From NCBI GenBank assembly GCA_001314715.1, contig LJSV01000005.1:62001-126000 (forward strand): a DNA stretch of 64,000 nt. Direction: 5' to 3'. The stretch comes from Rhodobacteraceae bacterium HLUCCA12 (lineage in GTDB: Bacteria; Pseudomonadota; Alphaproteobacteria; Rhodobacterales; Rhodobacteraceae). Position numbers and translations under genes: made by a program. The notes under the pieces were generated by a model. The model worked only from the letters and a program-made list of their open reading frames with translations. It was not told the DNA's origin and did no database searches. Of this stretch, positions 27,088 to 36,323 are shown piece after piece (the first letter of the stretch is position 1; the number at the start of each line of letters is the position of its first letter).

Positions 27088-28578
27088 TCAATGCGCCATC
27101 AACTTGTCCATCGCGCCCGGCTTGTCATGGATGGCCAGCCGGTCGACGATGGTTTCGGATGCTTCGTTCATGCCCCTGATCTCGACCTCGGCACCGTCGC
27201 GGCGGAACTTCAGCACCGCCATGTCGAGCGCCTGAACCGAGGAAATATCCCAGATATGCGCGCCGCTGACATCGATCACCACGCGCTCCAGCGCCTCCTT
27301 GAAGTCAAAGGCGGCCATGAAGTCCTCGACCGAGCCATAGAACAGCTGCCCCTCGACCCGATAGGTGCGGATACGGCCATCAGCGCTGATCTCGCTGCTC
27401 ACGCGAAACAGCTGCGCGATCTTGCCGGCAAAGAAGATCCCCGACAACAGCACCCCCACCAGAACGCCGATCGCCAGGTTGTGGGTATAAACCACCGTGG
27501 CCACCGTCGCGATCATCACCACCGAGCTTGAGCGCGGATGCGTGCGCAGGTTGCCCAGCGACGACCACGAAAAGGTGCCGATCGAGACCATGATCATGAT
27601 CGCCACCAGGGCCGGCATCGGAATGATGCTGACCAGATCGCCAAGGCCCACCACCATGATCAGCAAGAAGACCCCGGCGGCAAAGGATGACATCCGCCCG
27701 CGCCCGCCGGATTTCACGTTGATGATGGATTGCCCGATCATCGCGCACCCCGCCATGCCGCCGATGAACCCGGTGGCGGTATTGGCCAGCCCCTGCCCCA
27801 CGCATTCCTGGTTGCGGTTCGACGCCGTGTCGGTCAGATCATCGACGATGTTTTGCGTCATCAGGCTTTCCAGCAGGCCGACGACCGCGACCGCGATCGA
27901 ATAGGGCAGGATGATCGCCAGCGTTTCCAGGTTCAGCGGAATATCGGGGATCAGGAACACCGGCAGCGTGTCGGGCAGCGCGCCCATGTCACCCACCATC
28001 CGCACATCCAGTCCCAGCGCCCAGGCAAGCCCTGTCAGAACGACGATCGTGACCAGGGGCGAGGGAACGGCCCGTGTCAGCAGCGGGAACAGATAGATGA
28101 TCGCCAGACCGGCCGCGACCAGCGGAAAGGTGATCCAGCTGACCGCGCGCGGGTCCAGCTCGGGCAGTTGCGCCATGAAGATCAGGATCGCCAGCGCATT
28201 GACAAAGCCCGTCATCACCGACTTCGACACGTAGCGCATGACAAAGCTCAAGCCCGACAGCCCGGCGCCGATCTGCAACAGCCCCGCCAGCACGGTCGCG
28301 GCCAGAAGGTATTCCAGCCCGTGCTCGCGCACCAGCGTGATCATCAAAACCGCCGTCGCCGCCGTCGCCGCCGAGATCATACCGGGGCGCCCGCCGGTGA
28401 TCGCGGTGATCACGGCGATGCTGAAGCTGGCGTAAAGCCCGACCTTGGGGTCGACGCCGGCGATGATGGAAAAGGCGATCGCCTCGGGGATCAGCGCCAG
28501 CGCAACGACCAGCCCCGACAGCAGGTCGCCGCGGATGTTGCCGGTCCACTGCCGGCGATAGGCATCAAGTGAAATCAT
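27088..28578 (-). CDS. SulP family anion permease with STAS domain
   Basis: A 496-residue SLC26/SulP transporter. The N-terminal [20 protein letters not shown] (SulP signature), about 11-13 membrane segments, and a C-terminal cytoplasmic STAS domain from about residue 390 ([37 protein letters not shown]) are seen. Substrates in the family are sulfate, bicarbonate, carboxylates or other anions. The ATG at 28578 was chosen; a TTG 15 bases upstream is in frame. It begins the operon with Usp, DksA-like and MFS genes. A small 7-bp hairpin (28675-28693) lies in the 281-bp upstream gap, otherwise featureless. Confidence 0.9.
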   Translation of the reverse strand: MISLDAYRRQWTGNIRGDLLSGLVVALALIPEAIAFSIIAGVDPKVGLYASFSIAVITAITGGRPGMISAATAATAVLMITLVREHGLEYLLAATVLAGLLQIGAGLSGLSFVMRYVSKSVMTGFVNALAILIFMAQLPELDPRAVSWITFPLVAAGLAIIYLFPLLTRAVPSPLVTIVVLTGLAWALGLDVRMVGDMGALPDTLPVFLIPDIPLNLETLAIILPYSIAVAVVGLLESLMTQNIVDDLTDTASNRNQECVGQGLANTATGFIGGMAGCAMIGQSIINVKSGGRGRMSSFAAGVFLLIMVVGLGDLVSIIPMPALVAIMIMVSIGTFSWSSLGNLRTHPRSSSVVMIATVATVVYTHNLAIGVLVGVLLSGIFFAGKIAQLFRVSSEISADGRIRTYRVEGQLFYGSVEDFMAAFDFKEALERVVIDVSGAHIWDISSVQALDMAVLKFRRDGAEVEIRGMNEASETIVDRLAIHDKPGAMDKLMAH

Positions 28579-28859
28579 CGAATTCCCGTTCAAGGGCCGT
28601 CCCCAGCGCGTGGCCGGCAGCCGTTCTTCATTGTCTTGTCAGGTTGTCCGGCGGATCGGCGGCCGGAAGAGCCACCCGAGATCCTCTCTCGGGTCCGTGT
28701 TCGATGCGCCGCGTTTAGACGCTGGAATGCGCAAAGCCAAGCGCGGTTTTCCCGAACCGCCGCGATCATCGCTTGAAATCGACCGCGCATCGGTCAAGGA
28801 TCGCCCCGACCCGCCGGGCGTCGCGCCCGAACCATCAGCCGCAAAGGAACGCCCCGATC

Positions 28860-28985
28860 ATGGCCGACCCCGTCCTGTTGACCCACGGCTCCAAGACCGG
28901 CACCGCCGATGTCGTCGCCAGCGCGCACGTGTGTGCTGAAAAGCGCAAGCCGGGCTTTTTGGGCCGCGCGGGGGATGCCGCATGA
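28860..28985 (+). pseudogene. 41-codon ORF, possible internally deleted enoyl-CoA hydratase
   Basis: The ORF begins MADPVLLTHGS, like many crotonase N-termini, and its later part reads AEKRKPGFLGR, like crotonase C-termini (compare FLDKRKPDF in the gene at 2451-3242). The roughly 200 residues expected between are missing. AAAGGA lies 11 bases before the ATG, and the stop overlaps the next gene's start as ATGA, as an intact operon gene would. The simplest reading is an in-frame deletion that kept translational coupling. It could instead be an unrelated small leader peptide. Confidence 0.45.
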
Positions 28986-30112
28986 TCCTGTCCGACGAAC
29001 AGCGCATGATCCGCGACACCGCCCGTGACTTTGCGCAACGCGTGCTTGCGCCGGGCGCCGATGCCCGCGCCCGCGCCGGTTCGATCGAACCGGCAGTGCT
29101 GGACGGGTTGGCCGAGCTGGGGTTCCTGGGCATGTGCGTGCCCGACGATCTGGGCGGCGTGGGGGCCGATTATGTCAGCTATGCCCTGGCGCTGATCGAG
29201 ATCGCGGCGGGCGATGGCGCGGTCTCGACGGTGATGAGCGTCCATAACGCGCCCTTCAACGCGATCTTGCAGGGATACGGCTCGCCCGAACAGCAGGCGC
29301 GGGTTCTGGCGCCCGCCGCCGCCGGCGCCTTCATCGGCGCCTTTGCCCTGACCGAGCCGCAGGCCGGGTCCGATGCCGCCGCGATCCGCACCCGCGCGCG
29401 CCGCGAGGGCAAGCGATACGTGATCGACGGCGAGAAGGTCTTCATCACCTCGGGCAAGATCGCGGGCTGGACGATCCTGTTCGCGCGCATGGACGGGCAC
29501 AGCGGCAAATCGGGGATCACGGCCTTTCTGACGCCCACCGACGCACCCGGCTATCACGTCGCCAAGGTCGAGGAGAAGCTGGGCCAGGCGGCCTCGGACA
29601 CCTGCGCGCTGCGTTTCGAGGGGCTGGAGATCCCGGCCGATCTGCGCATCGGCGACGAGGGCGCGGGCTATCGCATCGCGCTGTCGTCGCTGGAAACCGG
29701 GCGCATCGGCATTGCCGCGCAATCGGTGGGCATGGCGCAGGCCGCGCTGGATATCGCCGTGGCCTATGCCCGCGAGCGCGAATCCTTCGGCAAGCCCCTG
29801 ATCGACCATCAGGCGGTGGGCTTTCGGCTGGCCGACGCCCGCACACGGCTTGAGGCCGCGCGCCAGCTGGTCCTGCATGCCGCCAGCCTGAAGGACGCAG
29901 GCCAGCCCTGCCTGACCGAGGCGGCGATGGCCAAGCTTTATGCGTCCGAAGCGGCTGAAAGCATCGTCTCGGACGCGCTGCAAACGCTGGGCGGCTATGG
30001 ATACACCGCCGATTTCCCGGTCGGGCGGATCTATCGCGACGTGCGCGTCTGCCAGATCTACGAGGGCACATCGGACATCCAGAAAATGCTGATCCTGCGC
30101 GGGATGGACTGA
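28982..30112 (+). CDS. Acyl-CoA dehydrogenase (short/medium-chain type)
   Basis: A 376-residue acyl-CoA dehydrogenase. ALTEPQAGSDAAAIRTRA and VIDGEKVFITSG bind FAD and substrate, RESFGKPLIDHQ is conserved, and the catalytic base lies in QIYEGTSDIQK, with the normal Glu present. Length and motifs fit short-chain or isobutyryl-type enzymes. The start overlaps the stop of the small crotonase-like relic (ATGA). It converges on the methyltransferase operon with 14 bp between the stops. Confidence 0.9.
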   Translation: MILSDEQRMIRDTARDFAQRVLAPGADARARAGSIEPAVLDGLAELGFLGMCVPDDLGGVGADYVSYALALIEIAAGDGAVSTVMSVHNAPFNAILQGYGSPEQQARVLAPAAAGAFIGAFALTEPQAGSDAAAIRTRARREGKRYVIDGEKVFITSGKIAGWTILFARMDGHSGKSGITAFLTPTDAPGYHVAKVEEKLGQAASDTCALRFEGLEIPADLRIGDEGAGYRIALSSLETGRIGIAAQSVGMAQAALDIAVAYARERESFGKPLIDHQAVGFRLADARTRLEAARQLVLHAASLKDAGQPCLTEAAMAKLYASEAAESIVSDALQTLGGYGYTADFPVGRIYRDVRVCQIYEGTSDIQKMLILRGMD

Positions 30113-30126
30113 CCGCGCAGCCGGCC

Positions 30127-30732
30127 TCACGTGCCGGCGCCCTCGCGGCGGAACACGGCCATCTGGCTGGCCCCGCCCAGGTCGGGATGCGCCCCGGCGA
30201 TATCGTGAAACGTCACGCGTTGGCCCCATGTCCGGGCGACGCGCTGCCCCCAGCGCTGAAACCGCGCGCGAGTCCATTCAAAGCGGTGATCGGGGTGGCG
30301 AAACCGGTGCGCGGGCACACCCAGAAGCGCGTTGAACTCGGCATTGGGTGTGGTGACGATGACGGCGCGCGGGCGGAACACGTCAAAAACGGCGCGTTCC
30401 AGGCTGCCCAGATCGGACGGGGCGATATGCTCGATCGTTTCGACAAGAACGGCGCAGTCGAACCCGGCCAGCGCCGGATCGCCGCGCGTCATCGACGCCA
30501 TGCGCAACTCGACATCCGCGTGCAGGGTCCGACGCTCCAGTGACGCGCGCAACCGCGCGATCGACGCGGCGTCGATATCCAGCCCGACCAGCCGCGCGAT
30601 GTTCGCATCACCGGCCAGCCGCAGGAACAGATCGCCATCGCCGCACCCCAGGTCCAGCACCGAGCGCGCGCCCATCTCGTGCAGTTGAGCCTGCACCGCC
30701 TCCAGCCGCTCTGCGTGCATCCAGCTGGTCAT
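30127..30732 (-). CDS. Stand-alone Hen1-like RNA 3'-terminal 2'-O-methyltransferase domain
   Basis: A 201-residue SAM-dependent methyltransferase. The SAM loop is VLDLGCGDGDLF (25-36). Residues Glu98, Glu101 and His102 (VETIEH) and His149 (HPDHRFEW) match the E-x2-E-H...H metal site of Hen1, where it orients the terminal RNA ribose; TTPNAEFN is also Hen1-like. Bacterial Hen1 is normally fused to an N-terminal ligase-like domain and encoded with Pnkp; neither is here. The start at 30732 overlaps the upstream methyltransferase stop (ATGA). Function on RNA 3' ends is inferred from motifs. Confidence 0.75.
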   Translation of the reverse strand: MTSWMHAERLEAVQAQLHEMGARSVLDLGCGDGDLFLRLAGDANIARLVGLDIDAASIARLRASLERRTLHADVELRMASMTRGDPALAGFDCAVLVETIEHIAPSDLGSLERAVFDVFRPRAVIVTTPNAEFNALLGVPAHRFRHPDHRFEWTRARFQRWGQRVARTWGQRVTFHDIAGAHPDLGGASQMAVFRREGAGT

Positions 30733-31427
30733 GCGGACTCTGCCGCCGGCTTGCGCATCAAGGCGACATCCTTGACCGGCAACTCGCAGTCCCAGCCCCA
30801 TTGCCGCGCCAGATGGGCGAAGGTGTCGGCGCGGTAAAAGACGACATGCGTCGGATCCTTGCGATACTGCCAGTCACGAAACCGCGCATCGTCGGTCTGG
30901 AAGCAGGTCATCACCGCCAGCCAGCCGCCGGGGCGGATCAAACCGCGCAAGCGTGCGAATTCCTGCGCCGGGCGGTGAAAATGCTCGGCGGTTTCGGTGC
31001 AGGTGACGAAGTCATAGACCTGCGACAGCGGCGCCGGGTCAGGCGCGAAGAACGGATCATAGAGCGCGACATGATGCCCGGCCTCGCGCAGCATCGCCGC
31101 CAATGCCGGGCCGGGGCCACAGCCATAGTCAAGGCCCGTCGAGGCCGGGCACAGGCGCGCCAGCAACGGATCGGCAAGGCGCGACAGGAAACGGCGATAG
31201 CGTGGATCGTCGGGATCGTTCTCATGGTGCAGGTAATGGGCGTATTCGTCGCGCGGGGCCGGCCGGTGTTCGGGCGCCAGAAACCGCGCCTGGCACGCAT
31301 CGCAGCGCCAGTAATCGCGACCATCGGCCGACATCAACGCCGCAGTGGCCGCCGCGCCGCAGACCGGGCAGGCTGGCGCGCGGGCGCGATCCGCGCCCAT
31401 CCGGTCCTTGCCGTCATCACAGCCCAT
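30729..31427 (-). CDS. Zinc-ribbon class I SAM methyltransferase
   Basis: A 232-residue protein. The N-terminus (about residues 18-50) is a zinc ribbon with CPVC and CDAC pairs. The rest is a class I methyltransferase with GLDYGCGPGPALAAML (SAM motif I), TCTETAEHFHRP and LIRPGGWLAVMT. The substrate is unknown. The ribbon-plus-methyltransferase layout occurs in several sugar and small-molecule methyltransferases as well as rRNA enzymes. It is coupled by ATGA to the Hen1-like gene, so the two probably act together. AGGTGG precedes the ATG at 31427. Confidence 0.82.
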   Translation of the reverse strand: MGCDDGKDRMGADRARAPACPVCGAAATAALMSADGRDYWRCDACQARFLAPEHRPAPRDEYAHYLHHENDPDDPRYRRFLSRLADPLLARLCPASTGLDYGCGPGPALAAMLREAGHHVALYDPFFAPDPAPLSQVYDFVTCTETAEHFHRPAQEFARLRGLIRPGGWLAVMTCFQTDDARFRDWQYRKDPTHVVFYRADTFAHLARQWGWDCELPVKDVALMRKPAAESA

Positions 31428-31496
31428 TCAGGTCCACCTTGCAGCGCGGATGCGGGCGCCGCCGGTCAAACGGCGCCCGGCATGAGACAGCCCCGA

Positions 31497-32951
31497 TCAG
31501 AACGGGAAGTGCTGATGCGGATCTTCGATCGTCACCCAGCGGGTGCTGGTGAAGGCCTCGATGGCCGCCTTGCCGCCGAACCGGCCATAGCCCGACTCCT
31601 TGACGCCGCCAAAGGGCATCTGCGCCTCGTCGGCGACGGTCGGGCCGTTGATGTGGCAGATCCCGCTTTCGATGCGATCGGCCACCCTGAGCGCGCGCTG
31701 GATATCGCGCCCGTAGACCGCGGCCGACAGACCGTATTCGGTGTCATTGGCCACGCGCACGGCCTCGTCATCGTCCTTGACGCGGATGATCGGCTTGACC
31801 GGGCCAAAGCTTTCCTCGGCATAGACCTTCATCTGCGCGCTGACCCGGTCGATCAGCGTCGCCTCGACGATGCTGCCATTGCGCTTGCCACCGGCGACGA
31901 CGGTGCCGCCCTTGGCGGTCGCGTCGGCGATGATCGCCTCCATCTTCTCGGCGGCTTCGGGCGTGATCATGGACCCCAGAACCACCGCACCCTGCGGATC
32001 GCCCGCCGGCAGCGACCGCGCCTTGGCCGCCAGCGCCTCAACAAAGGCATCGGCGATCTTGTCTTGCACGATGATGCGTTCGGTCGACATGCAGATCTGC
32101 CCCTGGTTCATGAAGGCGCCGAAGGCCGCACCGTTCACGGCGGCGTCGATATCGGCGTCGTCCAGAACCACCAGCGGCGCCTTGCCGCCCAGTTCCAGCA
32201 ACACGGGCTTGAGGTGCTCGGCCGCCTTTTGCGCGATGATCCGGCCGACCGGGGTCGAGCCGGTGAAATTGACATGGCGCACCTGCGGCGCCGCGATCAG
32301 CGCGGCCACCACCTCGGCGGCATCGTCGGGGGCGTTGGTGATCACGTTGATCACGCCATCGGGCACCCCTGCGGCGTGCAGCGCCTGGCCGATCGCCAGA
32401 TGCGTCGCGGGCGACATTTCGGACGCTTTCAGGACCACGGTGTTGCCGCAAGCCAGCGCCATCGCGACCGCGCGCGTGCCCAGGATCACGGGCGCGTTCC
32501 AGGGCGCAATCCCCAGGCAGACGCCCAGCGGCTTGCGCTGGGCCATCGCCAGCGTGCCGGGCTTGTTCGAGGGAATGATCTCGCCGGTGATCTGGGTCGT
32601 CATGGAGGCCGCCTCGCGCAGCATTCCGGCGGCCAGCATGCAGTTGAACCCGCCCCATGGCCCGGTCGAGCCGGTCTCGGCGGTCATCGTCCGGGCGATG
32701 TCGTCGGCCATGCCCTCCATCTCGGTCGCGGCCTTGAGCAGATAGGCGCGGCGGTCGCCGGGGCTGGTCTGCGCCCAGGCCGGAAACGCGGCGGCGGCGG
32801 CCTCGACGGCGCGCTGTGCATCGGCGACGGATGCGGCCGGGGCGATCGTCGCCACCTCGCCGGTGACGGGGTTGCGGCGCTCATAGACGCGGCCATTCTC
32901 GGCCTTGGCGGATTTGCCCGCGATCAGCATTGCGATGGTGTTGTCAGTCAC
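31497..32951 (-). CDS. Aldehyde dehydrogenase (vanillin/salicylaldehyde dehydrogenase-like)
   Basis: A 484-residue NAD(P)-dependent aldehyde dehydrogenase. Glu253 (LLELGGKAP) and catalytic Cys287 (MNQGQICMSTERI) are present; the latter pattern is typical of vanillin and salicylaldehyde dehydrogenases. The GTG at 32951 is preceded by GGAAGGA at 7 bases; an in-frame start at 33038 has no such site. It lies 145 bp after the SMP-30 gene on the same strand and may be the end of the TRAP/BKACE operon or a separate unit. The natural substrate is not known. Confidence 0.88.
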   Translation of the reverse strand: MTDNTIAMLIAGKSAKAENGRVYERRNPVTGEVATIAPAASVADAQRAVEAAAAAFPAWAQTSPGDRRAYLLKAATEMEGMADDIARTMTAETGSTGPWGGFNCMLAAGMLREAASMTTQITGEIIPSNKPGTLAMAQRKPLGVCLGIAPWNAPVILGTRAVAMALACGNTVVLKASEMSPATHLAIGQALHAAGVPDGVINVITNAPDDAAEVVAALIAAPQVRHVNFTGSTPVGRIIAQKAAEHLKPVLLELGGKAPLVVLDDADIDAAVNGAAFGAFMNQGQICMSTERIIVQDKIADAFVEALAAKARSLPAGDPQGAVVLGSMITPEAAEKMEAIIADATAKGGTVVAGGKRNGSIVEATLIDRVSAQMKVYAEESFGPVKPIIRVKDDDEAVRVANDTEYGLSAAVYGRDIQRALRVADRIESGICHINGPTVADEAQMPFGGVKESGYGRFGGKAAIEAFTSTRWVTIEDPHQHFPF

Positions 32952-33096
32952 GTCTCGATCCTTCCAGTTGTGGCGGTCGCGCCCGGCCCCAAGGCGCGGT
33001 CGCGGACTTGCCCCGCAAGAGATATGCTTGCCACGCAAGAGTCAAACCACAGGGCAGAACCGGCCTCGCCGGCCATGCGCCCGTCCCAGTCGCGCC

Positions 33097-34110
33097 TCAA
33101 CCGTCGCCCCAATGCGCCATCGGCAGGCCCGGCACCGGGCTTCGGAAATAGGGGATGCGCGTTCCGCGCAGCGATCCGATATAGACATTGCGCAGATCCG
33201 TCCCGCCGAACGTGACCGAGGCGAACCACGGCGCGATCTGGCCACCATGGGCCAGCAACAGCTCGGGCGTGATCGCATCCGCGCGGAAGGCCGCATCCAG
33301 TTCGGCCGACCGGGCCGGATCGCTGTCATCCAAAATCACGCGCATCTCACCTTCAGGCGTAAGCGCGAACAGCCGGTCGGTCATCACATGCGTGCCCCAC
33401 AGGTTGCCATGGGCATCAAAGGCGATCCCGTCGATGAACCCCCCGGTGTCGGACGGGCCGAACACCTCGCGCGTGGTGACGGTCGGACCATCGTCGATGC
33501 GAAGGCGAGTGATGCGTCGTGCGGTCGTCTCGACGACATAGAGCCAGGTTTCGTCGGCATCGAAACGAATTTCGTTGGTGAAGGCAAAGCCGTCGGCCAC
33601 GATCCGCGCGCCGCGTTCATCCAGCACCGCGACATAGCCATCCGCGATATTCGGGCTGATCGCCTGCATCCAGTTGGTGATCCGCGTGGATACCGTGATC
33701 CAGATCCGGCCCCTGGTGTCGCGCAGCACGAAATTGACCTTGCCCACCGGCTGGCCGTCAATCTGATCCAGAACCACCTCGGTGCGGCCATCGCGGGTCA
33801 TGCGTTCCAGCCGGTCGGTGCCGAAATTCGAGATCAGGATCGACCCGTCCGCATCAAAGGCCAGACCGTTGGGCAGCGTGCCACCGGTAAAGCGCTCTGC
33901 CTCGTCCCCCGTGGCACCAAACCGCGTGTCCAGGCTCTGGGCGATCAGCTCCTGGCTGCCGTCGGGGCGGATATGCACGACCCCGCCGCGCGCATCGGCC
34001 GACCACAGGCTGCCATCAGGTTCGGCCAGAATGCATTCGGGGCGTTGCAACCCTTCGCCGACATAGCGCATATCCGCGGCGCTCACGCTGAAGCCGTCGA
34101 TCGGGTTCAT
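33097..34110 (-). CDS. SMP-30/gluconolactonase family lactonase
   Basis: A 337-residue six-bladed beta-propeller hydrolase. A metal-binding Glu lies in LQRPECILAEPDGSLW, and DGIAFDAHGNLWGTH carries the conserved late Asp. Family members open lactones of sugar acids or related compounds. It begins one base after the OsmC gene stop, in the series TRAP, cyclase, BKACE, OsmC, SMP-30. That context suggests degradation of a cyclic or lactone-forming acid. Confidence 0.85.
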   Translation of the reverse strand: MNPIDGFSVSAADMRYVGEGLQRPECILAEPDGSLWSADARGGVVHIRPDGSQELIAQSLDTRFGATGDEAERFTGGTLPNGLAFDADGSILISNFGTDRLERMTRDGRTEVVLDQIDGQPVGKVNFVLRDTRGRIWITVSTRITNWMQAISPNIADGYVAVLDERGARIVADGFAFTNEIRFDADETWLYVVETTARRITRLRIDDGPTVTTREVFGPSDTGGFIDGIAFDAHGNLWGTHVMTDRLFALTPEGEMRVILDDSDPARSAELDAAFRADAITPELLLAHGGQIAPWFASVTFGGTDLRNVYIGSLRGTRIPYFRSPVPGLPMAHWGDG

Positions 34111-34111
34111 G

Positions 34112-34603
34112 TCACACCTCCTTCCAGCCCTCGGGCGTGTTCAGCCTGTGCCGGATCGTGTTTTCCCGGCCCAGCGTCTGTTCGATGAAACACCCCTTGC
34201 GTGCCGCGTCGATCAGCGCGACCACGGCAGGTTCGGAGTCGGGGCTGTCGATCAGCACATCGATCTCGAAACTGCGCGGCGCCGTTTCATAAACCCGTCC
34301 GGTTGCCTGCCAGTCCCAGGTGACGCGGGTTTCCACCGACAGGTCGTCGATCGTGACATTCATGCGTTTGGCGAACGCGCGCAGCTGGGTCATGATGCAA
34401 CCGGTCAGCCCGCCGACGAACAGGGCCAGCGGCGGCGGGGCAGTCCCGTCGCCACCGTGAAAGCTGCCCTCGTCGGTGGCCAGTTCGAACGGCCCCTCTT
34501 CGAACGGGGCGCGCATGTGAACGCGCAGGTCATTGCGCATCTTGCCCGTGGCCTGACCGACACAGTCGAACCGAACGATGGCCTGCTGCATGTTCTCGTC
34601 CAT
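34112..34603 (-). CDS. OsmC family protein
   Basis: A 163-residue OsmC-like protein. The region DEGSFHGGDGTAPPPLALFVGGLTGC has the typical substrate-pocket layout and the second conserved cysteine is in AARKGCFIEQTL. OsmC/Ohr proteins reduce organic hydroperoxides with these two cysteines; in catabolic operons some may act on other substrates. It sits directly between the BKACE and SMP-30 genes with no spacing. Confidence 0.85.
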   Translation of the reverse strand: MDENMQQAIVRFDCVGQATGKMRNDLRVHMRAPFEEGPFELATDEGSFHGGDGTAPPPLALFVGGLTGCIMTQLRAFAKRMNVTIDDLSVETRVTWDWQATGRVYETAPRSFEIDVLIDSPDSEPAVVALIDAARKGCFIEQTLGRENTIRHRLNTPEGWKEV

Positions 34604-35542
34604 TCAGAACTGGACCCTGTCGCCGCCCTTGAGCGCGAGCATCTCGCGCGCATCGTCGGGGGTGGCAACCTCGAGGTCCAGGGTTTCGATGATCGAGCGG
34701 ATCTTGCGCACCTGTTCGGCATTGCTGGCCGCCAGCTTGCCCGGCCCGATGTAAAGGCTGTCTTCCAGCCCGACGCGGACATTCGCGCCCATCGTCAACG
34801 CCTGGGTCAGGATCGGCATCTGGTGCCGGCCCGCGGCCAGGACCGACCAGTGGTACTCCGTGCCGAACAGCCTGTCGGCGGTCGATTTCATGATGCCCAC
34901 ATTCTCGGGGTCGGCGCCGATGCCGCCCAGAATGCCAAAGATCGTCTGGATGAAAAACGGCGGCTTGAGCACGCCACGGTCAGCCATGAACGCCAGATTA
35001 TAGAGATGCCCCATGTCATAGCATTCCAGTTCGAACCGGGTGCCATGCCCCTCGCCCAGCTCGCGCACGACAGTTTCGATGTCGCGGAACGTGTTGCGAA
35101 AGATGAAGTCGTCCGAGGCCCGCAGGAACGGCTCTTCCCAGTCGAATTTCCAGTCGCTGTACTTGTCGGCCATCGGGTGTATGGCGAAATTCATCGTACC
35201 CATGTTCAGCGAGCACATCTCGGGCGCGGCCCGCAACGGCGCGGCCAGGCGTTGTTCGACGGTCATGCCCAGCCCGCCGCCGGTGGTGATGTTGACCACC
35301 GCATCGCTGGCCTGCTTGATCACCGGCAGGAACTGCATGAACACATCCGGATCGGGCGTCGGGCGACCATTTTCGGGATCGCGCGCGTGCAGATGCAGGA
35401 TCGACGCGCCGGCCTCGGCCGCCTCGATCGCCTGCGCGGCAATGTCGGCGGGGCGATATGGCACCGCGTCGGACATGGTGGGCGTGTGAATGCCGCCGGT
35501 CACGGCGCAGGTGATGATGACCTTGCGTTTGGGTCGGGCCAT
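34604..35542 (-). CDS. Beta-keto acid cleavage enzyme (BKACE, 3-keto-5-aminohexanoate cleavage family)
   Basis: A 312-residue zinc enzyme of the BKACE family, which cleaves a beta-keto acid with acetyl-CoA to give acetoacetate and an acyl-CoA. ITCAVTGGIHTPTMSDAVPY and SILHLHARDPENGRP contain the family metal-binding His-x-His. The ATG at 35542 was chosen because the in-frame extension upstream would overlap the cyclase gene. The actual keto acid varies across the family and cannot be read from sequence; neighbours suggest a lactone- or amide-derived one. Confidence 0.9.
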   Translation of the reverse strand: MARPKRKVIITCAVTGGIHTPTMSDAVPYRPADIAAQAIEAAEAGASILHLHARDPENGRPTPDPDVFMQFLPVIKQASDAVVNITTGGGLGMTVEQRLAAPLRAAPEMCSLNMGTMNFAIHPMADKYSDWKFDWEEPFLRASDDFIFRNTFRDIETVVRELGEGHGTRFELECYDMGHLYNLAFMADRGVLKPPFFIQTIFGILGGIGADPENVGIMKSTADRLFGTEYHWSVLAAGRHQMPILTQALTMGANVRVGLEDSLYIGPGKLAASNAEQVRKIRSIIETLDLEVATPDDAREMLALKGGDRVQF

Positions 35543-35543
35543 G

Positions 35544-36314
35544 TCAGTCCTCCAGAATGGCGACGGCGCGCACGAAACCCGCCGACGCGGCCTTGATCTT
35601 GAACGGAAAGCACGAGAGGCGGAAACCCGTGGGCGGAAGCTGGTCCAGATTGGCAAGCTTCTCGATATGGCAATAGCCGATCTCCATGCTGGCGCGGTGC
35701 CCCTCCCAGACGATCGACGGGTCGGGGTTTTCCAGATACCGCTCGCGCGTTGCCGAAAACGGCGCGTCCCATGACCAGCCGTCGGTGCCGGTCACGCGCA
35801 CCCCGCGCTCCAGCAGCCACAGCGTGGCCGCGCGTCCCATGCCGCAGCCCCTGTCCAGGTAATCCGGCTGGCCATAGGCGGCCCCGGCGGCCGTATTGAT
35901 CACCACGATCTCAAGCGGGCTGAGGGTATGATCGATACGGTCAAGCTCGGCCTCGACATCCCCGGGCTGGACGACATACCCATCCGGAAAATGACGAAAA
36001 TCCAGCTTCACACCGGGCTGGAAACACCATTCCAGCGGCACCTCGTCGATGGTGATCGCGCGCTTGCCGCCATCCATGGTGGAATGGTGGTGATAGGGCG
36101 CATCCAGATGCGTGCCGTTATGGGTGATGCACTGGATCATCTCGACCGCCCAGCCCTCGCCGCCGGGCAGGTCGTCTTGCGTCATGCCGGGAAAGAACTG
36201 GGTGATCTGCCCGGCGGTCTGGCTGTGATCCATATAGGTGATCTTGGGCTCGAACCCCGGCGGGTCGGATGCGATCCCGGTTTCCAGCGGAACGGACAGG
36301 TCGATGATCTTCAT
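35544..36314 (-). CDS. Cyclase family protein (kynurenine formamidase-like metal hydrolase)
   Basis: A 256-residue member of the cyclase/KynB-like family. The metal-binding motif H-x-G-T-H-x-D-x-P-x-H is intact: His65, His69, Asp71, His75 (THNGTHLDAPYHH). Family members hydrolyse cyclic amides, formamides or lactones. It lies between the large TRAP permease and BKACE, pointing to ring opening or amide hydrolysis of the imported compound. That role is inferred. Confidence 0.88.
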   Translation of the reverse strand: MKIIDLSVPLETGIASDPPGFEPKITYMDHSQTAGQITQFFPGMTQDDLPGGEGWAVEMIQCITHNGTHLDAPYHHHSTMDGGKRAITIDEVPLEWCFQPGVKLDFRHFPDGYVVQPGDVEAELDRIDHTLSPLEIVVINTAAGAAYGQPDYLDRGCGMGRAATLWLLERGVRVTGTDGWSWDAPFSATRERYLENPDPSIVWEGHRASMEIGYCHIEKLANLDQLPPTGFRLSCFPFKIKAASAGFVRAVAILED

Positions 36315-36323
36315 GCAAGACTC

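Noticed and set aside
28675-28693. A 7-bp hairpin in the gap between the SulP gene and the crotonase relic as a terminator
   Set aside because: It lies upstream of both divergent genes and has no T tract, so it cannot end either transcript; it may be chance in GC-rich DNA.
30729-31427. Zinc-ribbon methyltransferase as an rRNA enzyme such as RlmA
   Set aside because: The ribbon and SAM motif agree in outline, but the length and the C-terminal motifs are not specific enough, so no substrate was assigned.
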